Shown piece by piece: positions 28,718-37,404 of a DNA stretch of 46,405 nt. Under the pieces are notes generated by a model. That model was not told the origin of the DNA and ran no database searches. It saw only the letters and a program-made list of their open reading frames with translations. The DNA is from Paenibacillus antarcticus (GTDB taxonomy: Bacteria > Bacillota > Bacilli > Paenibacillales > Paenibacillaceae): contig NZ_LVJI01000004.1 in assembly GCF_001637225.1 (NCBI RefSeq), positions 1 through 46,405 on the forward strand, in the 5' to 3' direction. How positions within the stretch are numbered: position 1 is the stretch's first letter; every line of letters starts with the position of its first letter. The position numbers and the translations under genes were made by a program.

Positions 28718-28728
28718 GGTGAGAGACG

Positions 28729-29553
28729 GTGAGGAGCAATATCGCCCAAGGTTGGAGTAGTCTAAAGAATCAATTTTATGTCGTCATCATCCTATTTCTG
28801 TATCATTTATTGTTTGGATACTTTCTATATCGCTTGGTGAACTCAGCCGTAGTGCCGTTACTTCAGCGCTATCCTGATCCACCTCCCACTGAATTAAGTC
28901 AGATCCTATTCTATATTGAAGGACAACTTGATCTTACGAATAGCAGCACAGTTCATGGCTACCTATGGATTCTGCTCGGCATGTTACTTTTGCGTATGTT
29001 TATTACCCCATTTATTCATTCAGGGATATTCTACGGCCTACACCAAGAACGTAAGGGAGAAATGGGTGCTTTCTTCTTCCAGGGTATGAAACGCTGCTGG
29101 AAACCAGTTATGTTATGCTACTGGATCGAAACACTCATCGTACTCGTTCCCGCTTATTGGTTACTACCTAAGCTATATACGATTGCCATGAACGGATTTA
29201 TGTCTCCTTCTATATTAATACAAGCCATTCCCTGGATAGTCGGATGGTATCTATACCGTTATGTCATCCACCAGATCATTCTTTATATGCAGTTTGGACT
29301 AACCAGCGATGAATCCATCTTCTCTTCTACTTGGATATGTTTACGTCATGTTTTATCTGTCATTGGAATCTCTCTCATCTTAGGATCGTTAAGCCTACTC
29401 CTATTCTGTCTATTCACTTGCCTTTCAATCTTCTGGACTGGAATACTAGCGCTCATCCTGCAACAGGCATACCCACTAATTACTTGTTTATTCAAGATGT
29501 GGAACATCACATCACAATTTAATTTGTGGGCTACCAAGCTATCAAAAAAATAA
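28729..29553 (+). CDS. Polytopic membrane protein of unknown function
   Basis: A 274-residue protein with about five or six hydrophobic segments (near 15-37, 78-96, 127-147, 160-188 and 207-245). There are no recognisable catalytic motifs. It starts with GTG at 28729 behind AGGTGAG, immediately after the M1 peptidase gene. The tight spacing suggests a shared role, such as an anchor, chaperone or peptide channel, but nothing in the sequence shows which. Confidence 0.75.
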   Translation: MRSNIAQGWSSLKNQFYVVIILFLYHLLFGYFLYRLVNSAVVPLLQRYPDPPPTELSQILFYIEGQLDLTNSSTVHGYLWILLGMLLLRMFITPFIHSGIFYGLHQERKGEMGAFFFQGMKRCWKPVMLCYWIETLIVLVPAYWLLPKLYTIAMNGFMSPSILIQAIPWIVGWYLYRYVIHQIILYMQFGLTSDESIFSSTWICLRHVLSVIGISLILGSLSLLLFCLFTCLSIFWTGILALILQQAYPLITCLFKMWNITSQFNLWATKLSKK

Positions 29554-29590
29554 CAATTAATGGTTACGCAATATCTTAAGCCCCTTGATA

Positions 29591-29638
29591 CAAGAAGAAC
29601 CTCACCCTTTTCGAACGAAAAGGGTGAGGTTCTTCTTG
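29591..29638. terminator. Long perfect hairpin after the M1 operon
   Basis: A 23-bp perfect inverted repeat centred on TTCGAA, containing CCTCACCC/GGGTGAGG. There is no strong T run. It is very stable on both strands and is a likely transcription end or mRNA-stabilising structure. Confidence 0.7.
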
Positions 29639-29658
29639 TCCTACTATGCTTTTATGGT

Positions 29659-29687
29659 TTGCCAAAGTGTAAAACCTCTGTTAAAAT
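29659..29687 (+). promoter_or_regulatory. Promoter of first NlpC/P60 gene
   Basis: -35 TTGCCA (29659-29664) and -10 TAAAAT (29682-29687), 17 bases apart. TTAGTAACAACTTTGT, shared with the second copy, begins at 29691, next to the expected start site. Confidence 0.65.
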
Positions 29688-29766
29688 AATTTAGTAACAA
29701 CTTTGTAATATTTATGATCTAGTCTTTTCATAAAGCATTGTCGATTGTCACTTTCAGGTGTACGAA

Positions 29767-29882
29767 ACGGCCTAATTCCTAAACACCAGGAAGCGGGGGA
29801 TCCATTTTATGGGTGAATTGATCTCGCAACAAAGAGATCATAGGGGACCTTCAACCGAATCCTTAAGCTAACCTCGCAGGCA
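29767..29882 (+). promoter_or_regulatory. Cyclic di-AMP riboswitch (ydaO type), copy 1
   Basis: This holds the conserved ydaO blocks in order: GCGGGGGATCCA, GGGTGAATTG, AGGGGACCTTCAACCGAATC and AAGCTAACCTCGCAGGC. The last block ends 9 bases before the SD GGAAGGGG region. No terminator hairpin lies between aptamer and gene, so control may be translational or built into the aptamer. In other bacteria c-di-AMP binding turns expression of cell-wall hydrolases off. Confidence 0.92.
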
Positions 29883-29901
29883 TTGGAAGGGGAAAACGTA
29901 T

Positions 29902-30369
29902 TTGAAGAAGAAACTAACTGCTACAGCATTGAGCATCGCTCTTGCGCTGACCATCGGAACAGGTAGCGTATTTGCCGACTCAAAGATGGATTCCGTGATT
30001 GACCGTACTATTGGGGTTACTTATAAGACGGGTGGAACAACGACGAATGGATTTGATTGTTCTGGATTCACTCGATATGTATTCTTGAAATTAGGCATGA
30101 CTTTACCACGTCAATCTACATCCCAATATAAGATGGGTACTGCCGTATCCAAAAGTCAGCTGAGACCTGGAGACCTCGTGTTCTTCAACACATTAGGTAA
30201 AGGCGTATCTCACGTTGGAATATCCGTCGGTAGTGGAAAATTTGCACATGCATCTTCTTCACGTGGTGTCATCGTTAGTTCACTTTCAGAGAGCTACTAC
30301 GCTAAGCGCTACGTTGGTGCTAAACGAGTTATGAGTACTTCGAAATATCAAGCCGCAGCTTACAACTAA
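29902..30369 (+). CDS. Secreted NlpC/P60 endopeptidase, copy 1
   Basis: A 155-residue secreted hydrolase. The signal peptide has a probable cut after VFA (residue 25), followed directly by the catalytic domain with C53 (FDCSGF), H104 (SHVGI) and H116 (FAHAS). There is no SH3 or LysM binding domain, so targeting is by the catalytic domain alone. These enzymes usually cut gamma-D-Glu to diamino acid bonds in peptidoglycan stems. The start is a TTG (29902) after GGAAGGGG. It is controlled by the c-di-AMP riboswitch just upstream and has a paralogue downstream. Confidence 0.93.
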   Translation: MKKKLTATALSIALALTIGTGSVFADSKMDSVIDRTIGVTYKTGGTTTNGFDCSGFTRYVFLKLGMTLPRQSTSQYKMGTAVSKSQLRPGDLVFFNTLGKGVSHVGISVGSGKFAHASSSRGVIVSSLSESYYAKRYVGAKRVMSTSKYQAAAYN

Positions 30370-30396
30370 AACAAAATATGGCATTAAAACTTTAAT

Positions 30397-30432
30397 CCGT
30401 AGTTGAGCCGAAATCTCACTGCGGGTTTCTTA
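30397..30432 (+). terminator. Terminator after NlpC/P60 copy 1
   Basis: CCGTAGTTGAG and CTCACTGCGG pair with one bulge and a G-U pair around CCGAAAT, followed by GTTTCTTAT. A modest intrinsic terminator. Confidence 0.6.
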
Positions 30433-30555
30433 TATAATAAGACGTACGAAATGAGAAAAAGTTGACTGTTTTGGCAAAATAAATTCAGTTATTCTATGAT
30501 TCTAGCTATCTCCCAAAAAAATAATAACATTTCTCATTAAAAATGATAGAAACAA

Positions 30556-30585
30556 TTGCCAAATCGCTATTCCCTTTGCTATAAT
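30556..30585 (+). promoter_or_regulatory. Promoter of second NlpC/P60 gene
   Basis: -35 TTGCCA (30556-30561) and a perfect -10 TATAAT (30580-30585), 18 bases apart. The shared TTAGTAACAACTTTGT follows at 30601-30616. Confidence 0.75.
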
Positions 30586-30649
30586 AATCCCAGTAAGTTC
30601 TTAGTAACAACTTTGTCATAAGTATAACTATTATGTTAATTTAATAATA

Positions 30650-30761
30650 TCTGCCGAATTCCCGAAAGGGAAGTGGGGGAACCAGTCTTGGGTGAATTGA
30701 TCTTGCAACAGAGGGATCATAGGGAACCTTCAACCGAATCCTTAAGCTAACCTCGCAGGCA
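30650..30761 (+). promoter_or_regulatory. Cyclic di-AMP riboswitch (ydaO type), copy 2
   Basis: Same blocks as copy 1: GTGGGGGAACCA, GGGTGAATTG, AGGGAACCTTCAACCGAATC and AAGCTAACCTCGCAGGC. The 5' end CTGCC can pair with the closing GGCA. The SD AAGGAG follows within 8 bases and again no terminator intervenes. Confidence 0.93.
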
Positions 30762-30780
30762 ACGGAAGGAGTTAACTTTT

Positions 30781-31251
30781 TTGAAGAAGAAATTAACGAC
30801 CACAGTATTAGGATTAGCATTATTATTTAGCATTGGTACTGGAAGCGCTTTCGCAGACTCTGCATTAGACAAGGCCATCGCTCCCGCGATCGGTTCGCCA
30901 TATGTGGCGGCCGGAAATGATACGAGTGGATTCGATTGTTCTGGATTTACAACGTACGTGTTCGACAAGCTCAGTATTGATTTACCACGTCAATCTAGTT
31001 CTCAGTACGGTATGGGGACAGCTGTTAGTCGTGATGATTTAAGAGCAGGCGATTTAGTATTCTTTAATACTAATGGTAGAGGTATTTCTCACGTTGGGAT
31101 ATTTGTAGGCAATGGTAAGTTTGCTCATGCCTCTTCATCTAATGGTGTCAAGATTAACTCCCTTAGTGAATCCTATTATGTTTCCCGCTACGTTGGTGCT
31201 AAAAGAATTATGAGTAACGATACATATGAATCTGTCGCAATCGATAAATAG
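30781..31251 (+). CDS. Secreted NlpC/P60 endopeptidase, copy 2
   Basis: A 156-residue paralogue of the gene upstream with the same architecture. The signal peptide is cut after AFA (25), and the catalytic residues are C53, H104 and H116 at identical positions. The regions QSSSQYGMGTAVS, GDLVFFNT and SYYVSRYVGAKR are almost shared, while the N-terminal half of the mature domain differs. It also starts with TTG (30781) behind AAGGAG. The whole unit (promoter, riboswitch, gene) is duplicated, and each copy can be expressed on its own. Confidence 0.93.
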   Translation: MKKKLTTTVLGLALLFSIGTGSAFADSALDKAIAPAIGSPYVAAGNDTSGFDCSGFTTYVFDKLSIDLPRQSSSQYGMGTAVSRDDLRAGDLVFFNTNGRGISHVGIFVGNGKFAHASSSNGVKINSLSESYYVSRYVGAKRIMSNDTYESVAIDK

Positions 31252-31265
31252 ATTATTTACTACCG

Positions 31266-31308
31266 ACCTGCATCTGAGATTGTATAAATCTCAGATGCAG
31301 GTTTTTTC
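31266..31308 (+). terminator. Terminator after NlpC/P60 copy 2
   Basis: ACCTGCATCTGAGATT and AATCTCAGATGCAGGT pair perfectly around TGTAT, followed by T6. Very strong. Confidence 0.95.
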
Positions 31309-31398
31309 ATATGCGTGATCGTCCTTACTGATTATTACCCTCCCTACTGAAAAGTAATCACTGATTTGGACATATAACCAACAGAAAGGATCCTCAAT

Positions 31399-31899
31399 AT
31401 GATAATTTCACGTTTCATCATTACACCAATGACACTTGAACATGCACGTACTGTATCTGAATGGGATTACCCCGCTCCTTATAACATTTATAGATGGATG
31501 CCATGGAAACAGATGGAGGATCTTCGGGTTGAATTTGGTGATCCCGCCCTTCGTGCGCAGCAGTATGCTTCTATTACCAATGAACAAGGAGAATTATGTG
31601 GTTTCACACAGTATTTCCCCTTAGTCGGTGTAACTCGCCTCGGCATTGGTATGCGCCCTGATTTATGTGGACAAGGAATGGGTAAATCTTTTGTGCAATC
31701 TATCGTTTGTGAAGCAGTAAGACGAAGACCACAGGATGAAATTGATCTAGAGGTACTCACATGGAACAAGCGTGCAATTCAGGTATATCAAAAAGTAGGA
31801 TTTGAGATTACAGATCATTATGAGCGAATGACTCCAGATGGTAACCAGCCATTTTATTGTATGGTTTTTAGACAAACCTCTGATTTCCATGATAAATAG
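31399..31899 (+). CDS. GNAT-family N-acetyltransferase
   Basis: A 166-residue acetyl-CoA-dependent transferase. It has LGIGMRPDLCGQGMGKSFV (the CoA-binding motif A, R/QxxGxG/A) and a C-terminal VLTWNKRAIQVYQKVGF segment typical of RimI-like proteins. The substrate is unknown. The ATG at 31399 is behind AAAGGATCC. It is single, between the NlpC pair and cytochrome c. Confidence 0.85.
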   Translation: MIISRFIITPMTLEHARTVSEWDYPAPYNIYRWMPWKQMEDLRVEFGDPALRAQQYASITNEQGELCGFTQYFPLVGVTRLGIGMRPDLCGQGMGKSFVQSIVCEAVRRRPQDEIDLEVLTWNKRAIQVYQKVGFEITDHYERMTPDGNQPFYCMVFRQTSDFHDK

Positions 31900-32025
31900 C
31901 ATAAAGTTATCTATTTATTGGAACAAATATTGGAATATATATCTCTTTTTTGACACAAATACTATGCTGTAGGTTCAGCATCCGCTATAATATAATCATC
32001 AGCTTACATAGAAAGGAAGAAAAAT

Positions 32026-32382
32026 ATGCAAAAATATATCATGAGTGGTTTCTTTTTTACAGCGTGTATTGTAGCTATTGTCCTAATGTTTACACTACCT
32101 GGTAAAGAACAAGTAGCAGAGGAAGCAAAACCTAGCATGCCAGAAGTTGTATTAGATGCTGCTTCAGCTGAGACAGTGGTTAAATCAAGTTGTATTTCTT
32201 GTCATGGTGATCAGCTACAAGGTGGCGTAGGTCCAAATCTAGAAAAGATAGGTAGTCAGATGACCCCAGAAGAGATCTATTCTCTTGTAAGTAAGGGTAA
32301 GGGCATCATGCCAGCATTTAAAGGAAAATTAAAAGACGAAGAGATTGCAAACGTAGCACAATGGTTAGCAACAAAAAAATAA
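32026..32382 (+). CDS. Membrane-anchored c-type cytochrome (CccA/c550-like)
   Basis: A 118-residue protein. An N-terminal hydrophobic anchor (about 5-24) is followed by a short linker and a single heme domain with C56-x-x-C59-H60 (CISCH) and the probable axial M95 (GIMPAFKG). The anchor is a transmembrane helix with no lipobox, so it resembles B. subtilis CccA (c550) more than the lipoprotein CccB. It carries electrons on the outer face of the membrane, probably to a terminal oxidase. It is monocistronic with a strong SD (GAAAGGAAG). Confidence 0.9.
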   Translation: MQKYIMSGFFFTACIVAIVLMFTLPGKEQVAEEAKPSMPEVVLDAASAETVVKSSCISCHGDQLQGGVGPNLEKIGSQMTPEEIYSLVSKGKGIMPAFKGKLKDEEIANVAQWLATKK

Positions 32383-32447
32383 TTCCATAACCACGGTAAA
32401 TGTTATTCCCTCCCATAAGGACGAATGCATTTTCCCAGCAATGAAGT

Positions 32448-32482
32448 AAAAAGGGTACCCTCCATATGGAGGGTACCCTTTT
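32448..32482. terminator. Bidirectional terminator between cytochrome c and pterin dehydratase genes
   Basis: AAAAGGGTACCCTCC-ATAT-GGAGGGTACCCTTTT, a perfect palindrome with T runs on both strands, shared by convergent genes. Confidence 0.9.
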
Positions 32483-32523
32483 CTACGAGGAATATATTAT
32501 CTGGCCATTCCTCTATTTATTCT

Positions 32524-32898
32524 TTAAGACCTCTGCCTTACATTCTTTCTCTCATTTGAACACATTTTTTCAAAAGCTTCATTATACTGTTGCGCTTCTT
32601 TCATATCAATTGCAGTAAGGTACCCCTCATCCCAAGAAGTGAGACGAAGAATAACAGTCTTATAGTCAATGGTGATCAATGGATGATGGTTAAAAGCTTC
32701 GGAAATCGTTGCAACTTCGTCGACGAAAGAAATCCCCTTCATAAAACTATAAAAGACATACTTACGTTCAATAAAGCGCTCCTCAACCAATGTCCACCCC
32801 TTAAGCAGATTCAAATGTTCATCCACTTGCTCTTTTGTATATGACACTCTTGATTGCTGCCCCCTTTCCACAACTACAATGTTCTCCTCTGGATTCAC
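32524..32898 (-). CDS. Pterin-4a-carbinolamine dehydratase homologue
   Basis: Up to 124 residues. The PCD/PhhB fold is shown by KGWTLVEERFIERKYVF, the active-site pair FNHHP, and VILRLTSWDEGYLT. In characterised PCDs the last block reads T-H-D/E, with the third active-site His. Here that position is Trp (TSWDEG), so catalysis may be weakened or changed. No phenylalanine hydroxylase gene is nearby. The GTG at 32898 has no convincing ribosome site. In-frame GTGs at codons 10 and 18 follow AGAGGAG and AAAGGGGG respectively and may be the true start; the conserved fold begins about codon 18. Confidence 0.82.
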   Translation of the reverse strand: MNPEENIVVVERGQQSRVSYTKEQVDEHLNLLKGWTLVEERFIERKYVFYSFMKGISFVDEVATISEAFNHHPLITIDYKTVILRLTSWDEGYLTAIDMKEAQQYNEAFEKMCSNERKNVRQRS

Positions 32899-32959
32899 AG
32901 ATATGACTCATTGTATTCTTACAATAATATATTCATGCGCAACGTTTAATGTTTAACTT

Positions 32960-33253
32960 TTAGACTAACGTTACAAATGCAAGTTCTGTATCCCCAATAA
33001 GAATATTGATGCGGTGAGTCTCAGGATCATGCATGACAATTCCACTTCCTACCGTAATAACAGGATTTGTACCCAGTCCGTAGAATACATCCTCCGCTAA
33101 AGCTTCCATAACCTCATTCTTATCCTCTTGTGGTAACTGAATCCATTCCTCTTCTTCCATCTCAAAAAAAACATAACTATCTTGGATTTGACCTACAGCC
33201 ACCGTTAATTCTTTATGAATTTCACTATACTCACGACCATGTTTTACACCCAT
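32960..33253 (-). CDS. Conserved hypothetical protein
   Basis: A 97-residue acidic cytosolic protein that I cannot assign. It has an acidic MEEEEW segment near 32-37, a GLGTNPVITVGSGI stretch and a hydrophobic beta C terminus (RINILIGDTELAFVTLV). The start is the ATG at 33253 with GGAGGGG 6 bases upstream; an earlier in-frame ATG (33268) lies at the edge of that site. It is single, divergent from motAB. Confidence 0.65.
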   Translation of the reverse strand: MGVKHGREYSEIHKELTVAVGQIQDSYVFFEMEEEEWIQLPQEDKNEVMEALAEDVFYGLGTNPVITVGSGIVMHDPETHRINILIGDTELAFVTLV

Positions 33254-33323
33254 CTTGTACCCCTCCATTTCTTATGTTAAGTAAACTTTTACGAATCATT
33301 TCATTATACAGGAAAATAGCCCT

Positions 33324-33350
33324 TAAATAAAAAGCCCAATCTGACGATAA
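33324..33350 (+). promoter_or_regulatory. Sigma-D (flagellar) promoter of motAB
   Basis: TAAA (33324-33327), a 15-base spacer and GACGATAA (33343-33350) match the sigma-D consensus TAAA-N15-GCCGATAA with one mismatch, about 100 bases before motA. motAB of B. subtilis is sigma-D dependent. Confidence 0.75.
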
Positions 33351-33445
33351 ATACTATAATGCTTCTCTTGTGCGACAGTCCATCTTTAATTTTCATCTGG
33401 TAGCATGAAAGGATTCAATTCTATTTCTCATGGATGAGGTGTACA

Positions 33446-34246
33446 ATGGAAATTTCAACGATTATTGGTTTAATTCTAGGTATTGTCTCTGTACTAGTAG
33501 GTATGATTCTCAAGGGATCACCTTTGAGTAGCCTTATGGTACCCGCTGCTTATGTCATTATTTTGGGAGGTACTGCAGCAACACTCTTCATTGGATTTCC
33601 CATGTCGGAGCTCAAAAAAATACCTAAACTGCTTAAAATGATCTTTATTAAGCAGAAACTCATGAATAGAACAGAAATGATTACTCTCTTTATGGAATGG
33701 GCCTCCATTACAAGACGTGAGGGACTACTTGCACTAGAATCCAAAGTTGAGGAAATCAATGATGATTTCTTGCGCAATGGTATGCGGATGATTATCGACG
33801 GTAATGATCAAGATTTCGTTCGTGACGTCTTAATGGAAGATATCAACGCGACGGAAGATCGCCATAAAGTGGGAGCTCTTATTTTCTCCCAAGCCGGAAT
33901 GTACGCTCCTTCACTTGGGGTATTGGGTGCTGTTATTGGTCTTATTGCTGCATTGTCCCACATGGAAGACATGGGGGAACTCGCTAAAGCGATCGGGGCA
34001 GCCTTTATTGCCACTATGCTTGGTATTTTTTCTGGTTATGTACTATTTCACCCCATTTCTAACAAGCTCAAACGTCTGTCTAAGACTGAAGTAGAACTTA
34101 GACTTATGATGCTTGAAGGACTATTGTCTATTCAATCTGGTGTATCTACCATTGCTATTAACCAGAAGTTGTCTGTCTTCTTAACCCCTGCTGAACGTGC
34201 ACAGATGAAACCGAAGGAGGATGGTTCAGGTGAGCAAAAAGAGTAG
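33446..34246 (+). CDS. motA: Flagellar motor stator protein MotA
   Basis: A 266-residue membrane protein. It has TM1 and TM2 near the N terminus (IGLILGIVSVLVGMIL and SLMVPAAYVIILGGTAATLFIGF) and a cytoplasmic domain that contacts the FliG rotor (with the R/E-rich WASITRREGLLALE segment). TM3 and TM4 are near PSLGVLGAVIGLIAAL and AFIATMLGIFSGYVLF. The start is the ATG at 33446, behind GAGGTG, over an ATG at 33434. motB begins inside its 3' end. It forms a stator for swimming with MotB. Confidence 0.95.
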   Translation: MEISTIIGLILGIVSVLVGMILKGSPLSSLMVPAAYVIILGGTAATLFIGFPMSELKKIPKLLKMIFIKQKLMNRTEMITLFMEWASITRREGLLALESKVEEINDDFLRNGMRMIIDGNDQDFVRDVLMEDINATEDRHKVGALIFSQAGMYAPSLGVLGAVIGLIAALSHMEDMGELAKAIGAAFIATMLGIFSGYVLFHPISNKLKRLSKTEVELRLMMLEGLLSIQSGVSTIAINQKLSVFLTPAERAQMKPKEDGSGEQKE

Positions 34247-35048
34247 ACGACATGAGCACGAAGAACATGCGGACGAGTCATGGCTACTCCCTTATGCAGA
34301 CCTTCTCACTCTCCTTCTAGCTCTTTTTATTGTTCTATATTCAATGAGCGCATCCGATGCCAAGAAGTTTGATGAGATGAGTGAAGCCTTCAATGCTGCT
34401 TTCACTTCTGGAACAGGTGTCCTAGACTACCAATCACCCGTTTCAACTAATCAGGTTACTTCTAAAGATGAAACCATGAAGAATAAAGACGATGTTACTT
34501 CCAAGAAGGACAAAAGCAATGAACAACAAGCGCTCCTTAGCAAGCAGGAACAGATCGATTTAGAAAAGTTAAAAAAACAAATTGATCAATATATTCAAAA
34601 GAGTGGGCTAACAAGTCAACTCGATACCAAGCTCAATCAGTCTCAGTTAATGATCACCATTAGTGATACTGCGTTGTTCGCGTCTGGCAAAGCTATAGTA
34701 AAGCCTGAATCTAAACAATTAGCTGCTGCCATATCAGACATGTTACAGAAGTTCCCTGACTATGATATCGTCGTCTCCGGACACACAGACAATATTCCGA
34801 TCTATAACATGGATTATGAATCGAACTGGGATCTGAGCTCTGCTCGGGCAATACAATTTCTTAAAATATTACTGCTGAACACCAATCTTGATCCGAAGAA
34901 ATTTACCCCTGTAGGTTATGGTGAGTTTCATCCGATCGTTGATAATACTACAGCCGCGAATCGCGCTAAGAATCGTCGTGTAGAAGTATCCCTTATTCGT
35001 AAATACCAAGATAGTACACAACTCCTGAATGTGACTGATGTTAAGTAA
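34230..35048 (+). CDS. motB: Flagellar motor stator protein MotB
   Basis: A 272-residue protein. A cytoplasmic N terminus is followed by one TM helix with the ion-carrying D24 (LLPYADLLTLLLALFIVL), a linker, and a C-terminal OmpA-like peptidoglycan-binding domain (VVSGHTDNIPI, NRRVEVSLI). Overall sequence is nearer to B. subtilis MotB (proton-driven) than to the MotS type, but ion specificity cannot be settled here. I chose the GTG at 34230, 9 bases after AAGGAGG; the ATG at 34221 overlaps that site. It overlaps motA by 17 bases, so translation is coupled. Confidence 0.95.
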   Translation: MSKKSRRHEHEEHADESWLLPYADLLTLLLALFIVLYSMSASDAKKFDEMSEAFNAAFTSGTGVLDYQSPVSTNQVTSKDETMKNKDDVTSKKDKSNEQQALLSKQEQIDLEKLKKQIDQYIQKSGLTSQLDTKLNQSQLMITISDTALFASGKAIVKPESKQLAAAISDMLQKFPDYDIVVSGHTDNIPIYNMDYESNWDLSSARAIQFLKILLLNTNLDPKKFTPVGYGEFHPIVDNTTAANRAKNRRVEVSLIRKYQDSTQLLNVTDVK

Positions 35049-35060
35049 TAACAACAAATA

Positions 35061-35088
35061 AAACGCCCATCTCTCATGGGCGTTTTTG
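35061..35088 (+). terminator. Terminator after motB
   Basis: AAACGCCCAT-CTCT-ATGGGCGTTT-type hairpin (CGCCCAT/ATGGGCG) followed by T5. Confidence 0.9.
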
Positions 35089-35161
35089 TTCTTCTATGAG
35101 GACTATCAATTCCACTCATTCATTATGGTTTGATCATCCGCTGTGTAATAACATCAATGAC

Positions 35162-35875
35162 TTATTCCAACTTGTAATCTAGCAAAGTTCCTAGATCCTG
35201 CTTCTCTTCAGCTGTTAAGTCCCACCAAGTTCCCACTGGATGATCCCCTAGTTCGATGTTCATAATTCGTACACGTTGCAGATCCGTAACTTCAAATCCA
35301 AATGCTTGACACATCCGACGAATCTGTCGATTCTTGCCTTCGGTTAGAATGATACGAAATCTCCGTTCTGATAATTGCGTTACTTCGCAAGGTTGCGTCA
35401 TCTCGCCTAGAATTCTTACTCCAGATGACATTCCTCTTAAGAATGACTCCGTAATCGGCCGATCTACGCTCACTAAATATTCTTTCTCATGTTTACCTTC
35501 TGCTCGTAAAATTTTGTTCACGATATCCCCATCATTCGTTAGAAGAATTAAGCCTTCCGAATCCTTATCCAATCTTCCTATGGGGAAAATCCGTTCCGAA
35601 TGGTTTACAAAATCGACAATATTACCTCGAATATGTAGCTCTGTTGTACAGGTAATACCAATAGGCTTATTTAGGGCAATATATATATGACTCTTCTTAG
35701 AAGCCAAAGGTTCACCATTAATACGTACGTCATCACCTTCTTCGGCTTGACTACCGAGTACTGCTAACTCTCCATTAATGGTAACTTCGCCATTCTCTAC
35801 CCTTTTATCCGCTTCTCTACGAGAGCAGAACCCAGTCTCACTGATGTATTTATTAATCCGCACGGTTCCATTCAC
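35162..35875 (-). CDS. rluF: 23S rRNA pseudouridine synthase, RluF-type
   Basis: A 237-residue protein. It has an N-terminal S4 RNA-binding domain (about 5-60, VRINKYISETGFCSRREADKRVENGEV), the RsuA/RluB-like catalytic domain with D103 in GRLDKDSEGLILLTNDGD, and the C-terminal EGKNRQIRRMCQAFGFEV motif. It isomerises specific uridines in rRNA; RluF acts on the 23S peptidyl-transferase region in E. coli. Orthology to RluF over RluB or RsuA is by motif resemblance. It is single on the minus strand, convergent with motAB. Confidence 0.88.
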   Translation of the reverse strand: MNGTVRINKYISETGFCSRREADKRVENGEVTINGELAVLGSQAEEGDDVRINGEPLASKKSHIYIALNKPIGITCTTELHIRGNIVDFVNHSERIFPIGRLDKDSEGLILLTNDGDIVNKILRAEGKHEKEYLVSVDRPITESFLRGMSSGVRILGEMTQPCEVTQLSERRFRIILTEGKNRQIRRMCQAFGFEVTDLQRVRIMNIELGDHPVGTWWDLTAEEKQDLGTLLDYKLE

Positions 35876-36763
<888 letters not shown>

Positions 36764-36805
36764 TATATTTATGAATCCCTATTACTACAATAGGAGGAAT
36801 TTACT

Positions 36806-37402
36806 TTGACCCTCACCTTTTATGATACAATTGCTGGCATTTATATACGTCCATTACAAATGGACGATAGTCATTCCTTATTAGACCTAAGGATACGCAT
36901 ACGCAGTGTATATGCCGCTTTTGAGCCTAGACAATATGTAAGCTTCTATACACTCCACGAACAACAGCAGCTGATTGTACGTCGTATACACGAAGCTGAG
37001 CAGGATCGTGCCTATATGTTTGGAATTTTTAATCTGAATGGTAAGCTCATCGGACAAATAACACTTTCTAATGTCGTTCGTGGTGTCGGTCAGTTCGCCG
37101 ATGTGGGTTATTTCATTGATCCCAATGAAAAGAATAAAGGTTATATGACTGCCGCATTACATTTGATGCTCAAATATGGCTTTCAATCCCTCGGGCTTCA
37201 TCGCATCCAAGCAGCCATTCTGCTCAACAATCAATCATCGCGTCGCGTGCTAGAGAAAACGGGATTTCAACCGGAAGGCATCTCTCGTCAATTGATCAAG
37301 ATAGATGACCAATGGCAGGATCATCAGACATTCGCTATTCTAGTCCATGAATATACAACACAGCCCATAGTCCTAAGAAAGAAATCATCTACCACAATAT
37401 AG
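36806..37402 (+). CDS. GNAT-family acetyltransferase (RimJ/RimL-like)
   Basis: A 198-residue protein. It has IYIRPLQMDDS at the start, GQITLSNVVRGVGQFADVGYFIDPNEKNKGYMTAAL as the CoA-binding core, and LHRIQAAILLNNQSSRRVLEKTGFQPEG, the RimJ/RimL signature. It could acetylate the N terminus of a ribosomal protein or another amine; the substrate is unknown. The start is a TTG (36806) behind a strong TAGGAGG. It lies 42 bases after tadA, probably in the same transcript. Confidence 0.88.
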   Translation: MTLTFYDTIAGIYIRPLQMDDSHSLLDLRIRIRSVYAAFEPRQYVSFYTLHEQQQLIVRRIHEAEQDRAYMFGIFNLNGKLIGQITLSNVVRGVGQFADVGYFIDPNEKNKGYMTAALHLMLKYGFQSLGLHRIQAAILLNNQSSRRVLEKTGFQPEGISRQLIKIDDQWQDHQTFAILVHEYTTQPIVLRKKSSTTI

Positions 37403-37404
37403 AA

